DNA of 64,000 nt from PLanc-01 sp965603165 (GTDB lineage Bacteria > Planctomycetota > Phycisphaerae > Sedimentisphaerales > Anaerobacaceae): contig CBFDBY010000010.1 of the NCBI GenBank assembly GCA_965603165.1, positions 1 through 64,000 on the forward strand, read 5' to 3'. The position numbers and the translations under genes were made by a program. The stretch's first letter is position 1; each line of letters starts with the position of its first letter. Below the pieces are notes generated by a model. It saw only the letters and a program-made list of their open reading frames with translations, searched no databases and was not told where the DNA came from. Shown here piece by piece: positions 36,728 to 46,890 of the stretch.

Positions 36728-39700
36728 CTATTCCGCAGCAGGTTTCGTCACCCGGATATCGTCGATATAGACCCGACCGGCACCGTCCGGTTGCGGATTG
36801 TTGCGATCGCCGACGCCGATGTACAGCTTCTGGATCTTGGCCGGATTCACGCCCCCGAATTCGCTAAACGGGATCACCCACTCGGTCCAGTCGGTCAACG
36901 TCACTGCGGTGGCATCGGGATGGATGGACACACCGACGTTGTTGGAGCTGTCTTCAATGGCCACATACAGTGTATCCGGATCGTTCCCGGGGATGGCCGG
37001 GCCGATATCGGCCTTCTGCCACGAGCCGGAGACGGAGCCCGTCGCCTGGATACCGGAGTACTCCACAACGCAGGCCTCATCCAGATTGTTGCTGGTAACC
37101 ATCAGCCCGATGTAGACGGTCGGGCTCATGCTGATGCTTACCGGGTTCGGTGAAGTGCCCTCGTCATTCGCCTGCAGGACCCAATTGACCCCGTCATTCG
37201 AATGCCAGCCCGTCAGTTCAGCGCCCCTACGTTCCAGCTTCACCCAGTACGGGAACTCGACGGCGCCGGCGGCGCTATTTGCGGAGAAGGATTGCTCCCC
37301 GCGGAACAGCCGATTCTGGAAAGCCGTGCGCCCCTCGGGGGTCAGACACATCAAGGCGTGCGACGAGCCGGGATCAAGCGATTCGCGGATTATCACGCCG
37401 GCCTTGGCCCACGGCCACGTATTCGTCATGCTGTCGACTCGCACCACAATGGAGCCGTCGCCGGTTAGCTGCTTGTATACGAGGCGCATATGGTCGACGG
37501 TCGTCCAGACATCGCCGCTCGTGGAACTCATCGTCATACTGTCGGGGCCGGTCTCGATGAAGGACACCGCGTTGCCACGGAACCACAGGGTCAGCGCGTC
37601 CACTCCATTGACCGTCCAGTTCTGGACTGGCGCAAATTCCAGTTCAGCCTCGGAGTAGTACGGCGAGTTGATGTTGTTGTAGTCGAACGGCATGGACTGC
37701 CGGCCGCTGTGGACGATCGTTTGCTCGGCAAATGGGGCGTCGAAATAGCCGACGATCGAGCCGGTCAAGTTGGTCAGGCCATCGATCCAGGTCTGCCAGA
37801 TGGCTTCGCCGGCGTCGAAGTCATCGGTGTACGTCTCAAAATCATCGACCACAATGGCATCGGCCGTCGTGAAGCTCCACACGGCGCCGACCCACGGACT
37901 GTCCGCCTCGGCATCGTTGACCTCATCGATCCGCCAGTAATAAGTCTTGCCCCATTCCAGGTCGCTGAGGGCAAGGCTTGTCTCAGCCTGTTGGCCCTGG
38001 TATTCAGGACTGCCGGTATCGGCCGCCGCGACCGCATCGGCATCGTCGCCGAAGTAGACGTCGTGACTGACCGCCTTGTCGCCGGCCGTCCATTTCAGCA
38101 TAAGGTCTTGCGGGACATTGACGTCTGCATTCTTCGGATAGACGGCACGGGCCCGAACCGGTGGCTGCAGCGGACCGACCGGGATGATCTCACGCGCCAA
38201 CGAGGGCGTCTGCCACAACAACTGGGCCACGGCGCCGCCGCCGTTCTCGTAGTACTCCATCTGCAGCGCGTAGATGCCCGGCTCCAGGTAGATCGGCTTG
38301 CTCAGAGCGTCGGTCGGTCCCTGGTCCACCCACTGGTCCACAATCAACTCATCGTTCAGCCAAAGACGTGAGCCGTCGTCGGTTCGCGTGATGAAGGTGT
38401 ACGTGTCGGCGATGGCGATCTCCAGATCCGCCGTCCACCGAACGGAGAACTGGTCGATACCAATGGGCTCGCCCGGCGTCTCGCTGCCCCAGTCGAAGTC
38501 GATTGCCGAATCGAGCCGGGTCAGTGCGGGCGCTCCTGTAAGATCCATGTCACTGAAATACTCGCCTTTGACGCCGCCCACGGCCGGACCGGTCGTGAAA
38601 CGCCAGAGCTCCCCTTGGTGCATGGCTCCATTATGTTCGTCAACGGCCCAGTAGTAAGTCGTCTGTTCCGCCAGAGTTCCGGGCTTATAGGTCATCGGGT
38701 TTTGGGTGCCCTGGAACACGCTGGCGTCACGACTGGCGACGGCGTCCTCATCGGTGCCGAAGTACACATCGTGCTTTGTCGCATTCATGCCCGCCACCCA
38801 TGACAGGGTGACGCCTGTATCGATCCACTTGTCGCCATTGCGAGGCTTGGGACTGTAGGCGATCGCAGGTGCGGCAGTGAAGGTCCAGACGTCGCCGGTG
38901 GTGACCGTCTCATCGCCAGCGATCTCATCCACGCGCCAGTAGTACGTTTGCCCCGGGATCAGACCGGGAGTATGCCAATGCATCTCCCACATGAGGCGGG
39001 ACGCGACCAGATCCGCGTCCGTCAATTCGGGGCTTGTACCCACGTATACGTTATGCCAGACGGCGGCAGTGCCCTTCGTCCAGGTGAACAGCGGCTGCGT
39101 GATGGCTTTCGCGCCGTCGGCCGGGCTGGGCGCATAGGCCTTCGGTCGAAACGCGAGTTGCGCGATCTCAGCGGCCGGCACGATATGGTTGTAGACACGC
39201 ACGTCGTCGATCATGCCGGTGTACCACTGACTCCACTCATTGTTCGCGATCCGGAATGGTCCGGTGCCCGCGTTCATGGCCGACGCATTCACCCGATCTG
39301 TCTCGGTGCCGTTGAGGTAGAAGACCGCACCGCTGGCCTGGTCCGGCTGGAAGGTGACGGCTGCGTGCTGCCATTCTCCGACCGCCAGAACCGCGCCTGG
39401 GGCGGTATGATCAAGGACGCCGGGGGTCGTAAGTCGCAGGTTGCTGCCCGTGGCCTTGAATGCATAGGACCCGTCCCGCCCCACAAGGGCCCGGTCATCG
39501 TTCACGGCGGCGCCGAGGGAGGCCGGGTTGACCCAGCAGGCGATGGTCATTGGTCCGGTAAGCTCCAGGGCGGTCGTGTTGCCGCAACTCACGGCGGACG
39601 CACCGTCGAATTGCAGCGCGCCGTCGCGAATACCGGCTACCCACTCCGGGCTGCCGACGAACGTACCGTCGATACCATTGCCGCTGGAGTCCTGGGCAAC

Positions 39701-39808
39701 GGTCCCGCTGCCTTCGTCAAACGTCCACCAGCCGATCAGGTCGCCAAAGGCCGCAGGCGCTGAGCCCAACATACAGACAAGGCCGATAAGAAATATGCTC
39801 TTGCACAT
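36728..39808 (-). CDS. Secreted LamG-Fn3-like-PA14 multidomain protein with an inserted beta-sandwich
   Basis: This 1026-residue protein has a signal peptide (MCKSIFLIGLVCMLGSAPAAFG). The modules are: LamG (about 25-225, LIGWWTFDEGSG); two Fn3-like repeats with the phrases HNVYVGTS/HDVYFGTD and TYYWRVDE/TYYWAVDE (about 230-420); PA14 (about 425-560, GVKGEYFSDMDLTG and YTFITRTDDGSRLWL); a third Fn3-like repeat (about 565-665); and a C-terminal carbohydrate-binding-like domain. That last domain is split at about residues 748-936 by another beta-sandwich (WPWAKAGVIIRESLDPGSSHA). The start at 39808 has GGGAGG 6 bases upstream; the TTG at 39826 is rejected. It is a paralogue of the next gene and probably binds surface or external glycans. 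Confidence 0.8.
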   Translation of the reverse strand: MCKSIFLIGLVCMLGSAPAAFGDLIGWWTFDEGSGTVAQDSSGNGIDGTFVGSPEWVAGIRDGALQFDGASAVSCGNTTALELTGPMTIACWVNPASLGAAVNDDRALVGRDGSYAFKATGSNLRLTTPGVLDHTAPGAVLAVGEWQHAAVTFQPDQASGAVFYLNGTETDRVNASAMNAGTGPFRIANNEWSQWYTGMIDDVRVYNHIVPAAEIAQLAFRPKAYAPSPADGAKAITQPLFTWTKGTAAVWHNVYVGTSPELTDADLVASRLMWEMHWHTPGLIPGQTYYWRVDEIAGDETVTTGDVWTFTAAPAIAYSPKPRNGDKWIDTGVTLSWVAGMNATKHDVYFGTDEDAVASRDASVFQGTQNPMTYKPGTLAEQTTYYWAVDEHNGAMHQGELWRFTTGPAVGGVKGEYFSDMDLTGAPALTRLDSAIDFDWGSETPGEPIGIDQFSVRWTADLEIAIADTYTFITRTDDGSRLWLNDELIVDQWVDQGPTDALSKPIYLEPGIYALQMEYYENGGGAVAQLLWQTPSLAREIIPVGPLQPPVRARAVYPKNADVNVPQDLMLKWTAGDKAVSHDVYFGDDADAVAAADTGSPEYQGQQAETSLALSDLEWGKTYYWRIDEVNDAEADSPWVGAVWSFTTADAIVVDDFETYTDDFDAGEAIWQTWIDGLTNLTGSIVGYFDAPFAEQTIVHSGRQSMPFDYNNINSPYYSEAELEFAPVQNWTVNGVDALTLWFRGNAVSFIETGPDSMTMSSTSGDVWTTVDHMRLVYKQLTGDGSIVVRVDSMTNTWPWAKAGVIIRESLDPGSSHALMCLTPEGRTAFQNRLFRGEQSFSANSAAGAVEFPYWVKLERRGAELTGWHSNDGVNWVLQANDEGTSPNPVSISMSPTVYIGLMVTSNNLDEACVVEYSGIQATGSVSGSWQKADIGPAIPGNDPDTLYVAIEDSSNNVGVSIHPDATAVTLTDWTEWVIPFSEFGGVNPAKIQKLYIGVGDRNNPQPDGAGRVYIDDIRVTKPAAE

Positions 39809-39926
39809 GACCAACCTCCCATTCAAATGGTTCCAGTCTGCTGCAAACCCGCAGCATTACGGCATGGGCCATCGGGACCCATGTACAATATCGTCATTTT
39901 GCGTCGCCAACATGACGGTCGCCCGG

Positions 39927-42536
39927 CTACTGAATCGGCGCGGGTCTTGCCACACGAATATCATCGATATAGAGCAGTCCGGCGCCGCCGGGCTGCGGAT
40001 TGTCCCGGTCGCCGACGCCGACATAGATCGCTTTGACCCTGGCCGGATTCACACCATTGAACTCGCTCAGAGAAATTTCCCACTCGGTCCACGTCGCGGC
40101 GGTGAGTATCGTGGCATCCGGACAGGCCGCGACCCCGATGTGGTTGGTGCTATCCTGAACGGCGACGTACAGGCGGTCCGGGTCGTTGCTCGCCCGGCCG
40201 CGGACGTACAGCGTCAGAGTGTCAACGCCGTCGATCGTCCAGTTCTGCGGCGTGTCCCAGATCCGCTCGACCTCGGAGTAGTACGGCGGATTCACGTTGT
40301 CGTAGTCCAGAGGCATGGACTGGTTGCCGCCGTGGACGATCGTCTGCTCGGCGAACGGGGCCTCCCAGTAGCCAACGAGCGAGCCGGTGTTGTTCACAAG
40401 GCCGTCGATCCATGTGTCGAAGATCGTCGTGCCGGCCGCGACGTCGTCGTTATAGCTCTCGAAGTTATCCACGACGAGGCAATCGGCCGTCGTGAAACTC
40501 CAGACGCTGCCTCTTAGGGCCTCGCCGTTGACTTCATCAATTCGCCAATGATAGGTCTTGCCCCATTCGAGCGCGCCGGCGCCGAACGTCGTTGCATCGA
40601 GGGATTGGCGTCCCTGATAGGCGGTACCGGACGTATCGGCATTCGCCACTGCCTCGGCATCGTCACCGAAGTAAACATCGTGCTGAGTAGCCTCATCTCC
40701 TGCCCACCAGCTCAGGACCACATCCTGCGGCACGTAGCCGGCCCCATGGGCCGGAGAAGGCATGCCCGCATGAAGCGGTGGCTGCAACGGGCCGCGCGGG
40801 AGCACCTGGCGAGCCATTGAGGGGCTCTCCCAGGACAGTCGGGCCGTAGCGCTGCCTGTATTTTCATACATCTCCATCACCAGCGAGTACACCCGCGCCG
40901 GCGCGAGTTCGAGCGGCCCGGAGGGATCATCCGTCGCCCCGTGATCGGTCCAATTATTGATCACGCGCACGCCGTCGAGATAGACGCGAACGCCATCATC
41001 GCTGCGAGTCACGAATGTGTACCTGTCGGCACGGTCCACTTCCAGGTCCGCCGTCCAGCGACAGGAGAAGCCATTGGTCGGAATGCCTTCGGCGGGTGAG
41101 TTCGTCCCGGCGGTCGAGCCGTCGGGCCAGGAGAAATCGATCGCCGCGTCGATGCGCGTCACGGCGGGATCGCCCGAGAGGTCTATATTCGTGAAGTATT
41201 CGCCCTTAGCACCGCCGCCCGGGCCGATCGTCGTGAAGCTCCAGACCTGCCCCTTCTCCGTGCCTGCCGTGCTGACCTCGTCGATGCGCCAGTAATGGGT
41301 GGTCCCGGCCTGGAGGGGCCCCGGATCGAATGTGATCGCGGGCTGCTTGACCTTGAAGGTCTCACCCGTGCCGTCGGCGACCGCCGCCTCATCCGTACCG
41401 AAGTACACCTCGTGTGCGATGGCGTTCAGGCCCCCGGTCCAACCCAGATCGGTGTCGGGGTCCACCCACCTGGCCCCGTTGTAGGGTGCCGGGTCGTACG
41501 CGATTACGGGCGCAGCGGTGAAGTGCCACACGTCCCCCGTGTGGACGGTCGTCATATCCACCTCGATCTCATCGACGCGCCAGTAATACGTGACGCCGGG
41601 CACCAGACCCGGCCCATACCAGTGCGTTGTTATCGGCAAATGAAAGCCGGCCAGCTCCCCGGCGCCGAGTTCGGGATCGGTGCCCACATAGACATCGTGC
41701 AGGGCCGCCGTCACTCCCGACTTCCACCGGAACAACGGCATCACAATGCCCGTCGCGCCGTCGGCCGGCTGGGGGCTCCAGGCCTTTACGCGAGGAGCAG
41801 GAAGGAACGCCACAAGCTCCTTGATGTCCTCGGGGGACAAAGCTCGGCCGTAGACGCGGGCCTCGTCAATGAAGCCGTTCCAGCCGCAGTTGCCGCACGC
41901 GTTCCGCGACCCGATGAACATGTCCAACCCATTGTCGCTGAACTGGGCGGCCGGAATATCCGTGGCATTGCGAGCCTGCAACTCGCCATCCACGTACAGC
42001 TCCACCGCCTCGCCGGGCCGGTACACGCCCGCCATGTGCACCCACCGATCGGTCGGCAGAGGCTCCGCATCGTTCAAACTGAAAGAGGTAGCGCCGGTGG
42101 CCGAGATCTGCATCGTCGCAGGAAATGTGACCTCGCCTACCTTGGCTTCGATATTCAGGTTCCAGGATCTGGCGCCGCTTCCGCCTCCCTTGGCAAGGAT
42201 CCTGCTGTTGTTCTCATGACCGCCATTCAGGAAGACCCATGCGGTCAGAGTCATCTCGCCCGTGATATTCAGTGCAGGTGCATCGGCAACGACGATGTTG
42301 GACGCGGCATCCCCTGGGAAGGACATAGCCGAATCGGCATAGCCGGAGCGATCCGGCGCCGGTATGACACTGCCGTTGATCGTCCCATGGAGCTCGTTGC
42401 CGCTGACGTCTGTGCCGTCGCCATCCAACGGCCAATAGCCGATAAGACCCGTCTCGATATCGCCTCGGACAGTCCCGATCAGAACCAGGCTGAGGACAAC
42501 ACCGAACGCAACTGGAACGACTCTCTCTCTACACAT
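39927..42536 (-). CDS. Secreted LamG-Fn3-like-PA14 multidomain protein, paralogue of the neighbouring gene
   Basis: This 869-residue protein has a signal peptide (to about residue 25), LamG (about 30-245, GLIGYWPLDGDG), two Fn3-like repeats (HDVYVGTDPELG, HEVYFGTDEAAVA, each ending in YYWRVDE/HYWRIDE), PA14 (about 440-590, GAKGEYFTNIDLSGDP), a further Fn3-like repeat, and a C-terminal domain ending VYVGVGDRDNPQPGGAGLLYIDDIRVARP. It matches the 36728 protein module by module but lacks the roughly 190-residue insertion in the last domain. AAGGA lies 8 bases before the ATG. A 118-base gap separates the two genes. It is likely an extracellular carbohydrate-binding or cell-surface protein; no catalytic domain is seen. 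Confidence 0.8.
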   Translation of the reverse strand: MCRERVVPVAFGVVLSLVLIGTVRGDIETGLIGYWPLDGDGTDVSGNELHGTINGSVIPAPDRSGYADSAMSFPGDAASNIVVADAPALNITGEMTLTAWVFLNGGHENNSRILAKGGGSGARSWNLNIEAKVGEVTFPATMQISATGATSFSLNDAEPLPTDRWVHMAGVYRPGEAVELYVDGELQARNATDIPAAQFSDNGLDMFIGSRNACGNCGWNGFIDEARVYGRALSPEDIKELVAFLPAPRVKAWSPQPADGATGIVMPLFRWKSGVTAALHDVYVGTDPELGAGELAGFHLPITTHWYGPGLVPGVTYYWRVDEIEVDMTTVHTGDVWHFTAAPVIAYDPAPYNGARWVDPDTDLGWTGGLNAIAHEVYFGTDEAAVADGTGETFKVKQPAITFDPGPLQAGTTHYWRIDEVSTAGTEKGQVWSFTTIGPGGGAKGEYFTNIDLSGDPAVTRIDAAIDFSWPDGSTAGTNSPAEGIPTNGFSCRWTADLEVDRADRYTFVTRSDDGVRVYLDGVRVINNWTDHGATDDPSGPLELAPARVYSLVMEMYENTGSATARLSWESPSMARQVLPRGPLQPPLHAGMPSPAHGAGYVPQDVVLSWWAGDEATQHDVYFGDDAEAVANADTSGTAYQGRQSLDATTFGAGALEWGKTYHWRIDEVNGEALRGSVWSFTTADCLVVDNFESYNDDVAAGTTIFDTWIDGLVNNTGSLVGYWEAPFAEQTIVHGGNQSMPLDYDNVNPPYYSEVERIWDTPQNWTIDGVDTLTLYVRGRASNDPDRLYVAVQDSTNHIGVAACPDATILTAATWTEWEISLSEFNGVNPARVKAIYVGVGDRDNPQPGGAGLLYIDDIRVARPAPIQ

Positions 42537-42745
42537 GCCAGGGTTCCTTCACAAGCAAGAAAACCAGGGTGGGGAAAATGGCGGAGAGACGCAGTTGTCG
42601 GCCTGAATTCGAGGATTTATCACCACGACTGATCATCCTCCGGTGCATGGTCCAGCCCTGATACGGCTGCAAACCCACACGTTGCCTGTATCACCAAATC
42701 ACGATGGATCGCCAATTTGAGTATACCTTATAGGACGCACCGAAG

Positions 42746-43654
42746 TCAACCGGAAACCGGTGGCAATGCACAGGACAAGGCATGCGCCCGGCCAGACTGT
42801 GCGAGCCGCGGGTCCCGGATGGCATCCATATGCTGCCGGGCCAGGGACGGACCATGGATTTGGCCCCGCAGCCAGCCGGGCCGATTCGTCGTGATGCCGT
42901 CAACGCCCATCGCCCGCAGACGAACGGCGTCGGCCGGCTCATCCACCGTCCAGGCGTAGAGCTTCAGACCGACCTCCTTAACGGCTGAGATGAAACGTCG
43001 AGTAATCCCCGACCAGTGAACGTCGAGACCGTCAAGACCGTGGGCTCTCGCCTCCTTCGCCAGCAGACGGCTGTAGGGGGCCCAATATCGCTTCTCGCAG
43101 AGCCAATGGGCGGGTACATCCGGCATCATAGCCTTAGCGGCCTTCATCGTATCGAGATCGAACCCGATCATCTCAATCTGCGAGCGCTTCCCACTGCCCG
43201 CAACTGCCCTGTCCAGTGGGGGCAGGATCTCGGGGCCGCACTTGATCTCAATGAAGAGTTGCCGGCCGGGGGGCACCGTTTCCAGGACCTCTTCGAGGAA
43301 CGGAATGGCCTCGCCGGCGAATCCCGGGTGCTTGTGCCGGCCGACATCGAGTAGACGGAGATGTCGGGAATGGGTCGCGGCGACCTCCAGGTGCGTACCG
43401 GCGGTCCGCCCGGTCGCCGGGTCGTGGAGCGCGACGATTCGGCCGTCCCGCGTCAGGTGTACATCCACTTCCACGGCATCCGCGCCCAATTGCCACGCCA
43501 GATCTACGGAGGCTAGCGTATTCTCGGGCGCCAAGTGCGATGCACCGCGATGAGCAATGACTTTGACCTGATCGACCACGCGCAAGAACCTCGAACGCCG
43601 CGGCACGATCCGGCGTGACAGAACCAGAAGCGAATTGTACGCAGGTACGAACAT
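42746..43654 (-). CDS. Glycerophosphodiester phosphodiesterase
   Basis: This TIM-barrel phosphodiesterase hydrolyses glycerophosphodiesters from phospholipid turnover to glycerol-3-phosphate and an alcohol. VIAHRGASHLAPENTLAS carries the first catalytic His, GADAVEVDVHLTRDGRIVALHD the metal ligands and second His, and the barrel closes with LYAWTVDEPADAVRLRAMGVDGITTNRPG. The start is uncertain. I use the ATG at 43654 (302 residues); a TTG at 43705 and a GTG at 43579, nearer the usual family start, are alternatives. None has a strong ribosome site. No convincing signal peptide, so probably cytosolic. Confidence 0.87.
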   Translation of the reverse strand: MFVPAYNSLLVLSRRIVPRRSRFLRVVDQVKVIAHRGASHLAPENTLASVDLAWQLGADAVEVDVHLTRDGRIVALHDPATGRTAGTHLEVAATHSRHLRLLDVGRHKHPGFAGEAIPFLEEVLETVPPGRQLFIEIKCGPEILPPLDRAVAGSGKRSQIEMIGFDLDTMKAAKAMMPDVPAHWLCEKRYWAPYSRLLAKEARAHGLDGLDVHWSGITRRFISAVKEVGLKLYAWTVDEPADAVRLRAMGVDGITTNRPGWLRGQIHGPSLARQHMDAIRDPRLAQSGRAHALSCALPPVSG

Positions 43655-43780
43655 AGCTAACCCGTTCGGCACGATCTTCTGCCGTTCCTGATGAAAATGC
43701 GGCAACCGTGCCTACGTGCGCCGGTTTGCCCGGACCTCCCAAGGCCGAACATCACGCTGGGGAGCCCACTCATCGGCTCT

Positions 43781-43789
43781 ATTATACCA
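43781..43789 (-). promoter_or_regulatory. Extended -10 promoter for the glycerophosphodiesterase gene
   Basis: The minus strand reads TGGTATAAT, a perfect TATAAT (43781-43786) with the TG extension. No good -35 lies upstream, as is common for extended -10 promoters. Confidence 0.5.
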
Positions 43790-43833
43790 GATTATGGAAC
43801 AGAAAGCACATACGTTCTAATTCCGTCCGCGGC

Positions 43834-45195
<1,362 letters not shown>

Positions 45196-45240
45196 CTCGT
45201 GGCCTCCTGAAACTCACGATCATTCATGTCGCGTGGCGAG

Positions 45241-46707
45241 TCATACGACCGCCTCGACACCGTACATCTGGCAGAATCTGTGCAGGGCCCTGGCGTAGTT
45301 GTCATAGACCATGACGAGGTGGTGCCCCTTCAGATCCGCAACGTCCTGTAGCTCATTGATGGTCGTCTCCGCGTTGGTCCGGCAGCCCCCGGTCTGCGGG
45401 ACAGGCGGGCACCCGACGATCTCGCCCGAGTACACGAGCATCTGCGGCGTCTCCGCATCCGATCTCACGGAGAGATACTTCGCAATAGTCACCTCCTGCC
45501 CCGGCGAGAAGAGGACCCGCGGCACGCAGCCCCAGCCCGCCTCGGCATGGTTCATCAGGACGTACGGCTCCGGCGGGGCATCCGCTCCCTTCATCTTCGT
45601 CGCACTCGTGCAATGGGCGCAGAAGTAATGATTGCTCTCGGTTTCAACGGTCGGGTTGTGCTGGAACCCCGGCTTGTCGAACAGATACTGGAACAGCATC
45701 ATCGTCAGCGTCGCGTCGAGGTCAGATTCGCAGCCGGCCGGGAGGCCGTCGTCACGCAGGTCCATGAAACCCATACACGGCGGGACGTGCTGGTGCGGAT
45801 GCCGTAGACCCGCTAAACACTCCATCATCACGGCGTCGGCCCCGGCCTCTGCGACCACTCGCCGCAGCGCAATTGTCGCCCTTGCCGCATCGAGAATATC
45901 CTCGGCCGTGGGCTGAAAGATCTCCCGCGCGTCCTTCCGGTAGCGGGCGGCCGTCTCCCGGACTTCGCCTGTGGCGCCGGTCCGTTTGAACTCTTCGATG
46001 AAGCCCGTATTGGCCACGGTTCGGACTCGCGTGCCCAGATGCGGCACGACGTAGTCGTCGGCGCGGGAGGCCGCAATATTGAGAATCAGACTCTGCTTTA
46101 TCCACGCGGCGGCCCGGACCATCCGCATACCCCGCTCGACCGCATCGAAGTTGTCGAGCGAGTTGATCATGTAGACGCCGGGTTTGCGGTGAAATTCGCG
46201 AACCATGCCGACCAGAAGCACCCCCAGTGGGGCCAGAACGACCGTCGGTAGCTTCGTTTCCTCAACGATGCGTGTCACGTGCGGCCAGTGCCCCTTCTTG
46301 AAAGGCACGAGGAACAGCGCGTCCGGCGATTCGGCCTTCACCTGATTGATGAAGCGCGTCACGTTGTCGTCCCCATCCAGCGGCTGCCGCTCGACCGAGA
46401 TCCGCACACCGAGCCTGGTTTCAAACTCCTGCAGCTTGCCCATGTACTGCAACTGCCGCCCCTCGGCGTCGAACGTCGAGCCGGGCCAGCTATAGTAACC
46501 AACCTTCCGTAGGGATTCGGTAGGAGGATAGACAAAGGCTGCCCGCACGACGGCGGGTTTTTTGGCCGGTCCGGCGGGTTGCGCCATCGCCAAGCTGCTG
46601 AGCCAACTGTGCGGGCTCAGCGATAGAGCGGTCGTCGTTCCGCCGACTGCCTGAAGGAACGTGCGTCTTGAAACGTGCCCGTCGAAACCGTGAAATGATC
46701 CCATCAT
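45241..46707 (-). CDS. Tat-exported L-fucose isomerase-like protein
   Basis: This 488-residue protein starts MMGSFHGFDGHVSRRTFLQAVGG, a twin-arginine signal. The mature part has the two-domain shape of the L-fucose/L-arabinose isomerase C-terminal-like family (LQEFETRLGVRISVERQPL, VVLAPLGVLLVGMVREF, DAVMMECLAGL, CESDLDATLTMMLFQYLF). GGAAAGG lies before the first of two ATGs at 46707; the open frame upstream of it is antisense to the propeller gene and is rejected. Export of an isomerase fold is unusual. It may have a ligand-binding role in place of isomerisation. It lies 45 bases upstream of the Gfo/Idh/MocA gene. Confidence 0.78.
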   Translation of the reverse strand: MMGSFHGFDGHVSRRTFLQAVGGTTTALSLSPHSWLSSLAMAQPAGPAKKPAVVRAAFVYPPTESLRKVGYYSWPGSTFDAEGRQLQYMGKLQEFETRLGVRISVERQPLDGDDNVTRFINQVKAESPDALFLVPFKKGHWPHVTRIVEETKLPTVVLAPLGVLLVGMVREFHRKPGVYMINSLDNFDAVERGMRMVRAAAWIKQSLILNIAASRADDYVVPHLGTRVRTVANTGFIEEFKRTGATGEVRETAARYRKDAREIFQPTAEDILDAARATIALRRVVAEAGADAVMMECLAGLRHPHQHVPPCMGFMDLRDDGLPAGCESDLDATLTMMLFQYLFDKPGFQHNPTVETESNHYFCAHCTSATKMKGADAPPEPYVLMNHAEAGWGCVPRVLFSPGQEVTIAKYLSVRSDAETPQMLVYSGEIVGCPPVPQTGGCRTNAETTINELQDVADLKGHHLVMVYDNYARALHRFCQMYGVEAVV

Positions 46708-46790
46708 GGCCCCTTTCCTTCGCTGTGGTGACTGCTCTTGTCGATGCCCCACGGTCACCGACATTGGACAGTAGGATACCTGACTTGCTG

Positions 46791-46819
46791 TTGTGACGCG
46801 AGAGGATTCCCGGTAAACT
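46791..46819 (+). promoter_or_regulatory. Possible promoter for the propeller gene
   Basis: TTGTGA (46791-46796), 17 bases, TAAACT (46814-46819): four of six consensus bases in each hexamer, in the divergent gap between 46707 and 46891. Confidence 0.33.
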
Positions 46820-46890
46820 ATGGGTCGGTCGCGCACCGCCGTTGTCGATGGTGACCCGGAAAGAACGACCAGAAGGGGGTATGGAATCAA

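Noticed and set aside
41295..42632. 445-codon open frame on the plus strand over the LamG gene
   Set aside because: It mirrors the codon pattern of the real minus-strand gene and has no ribosome site, signal or domain.
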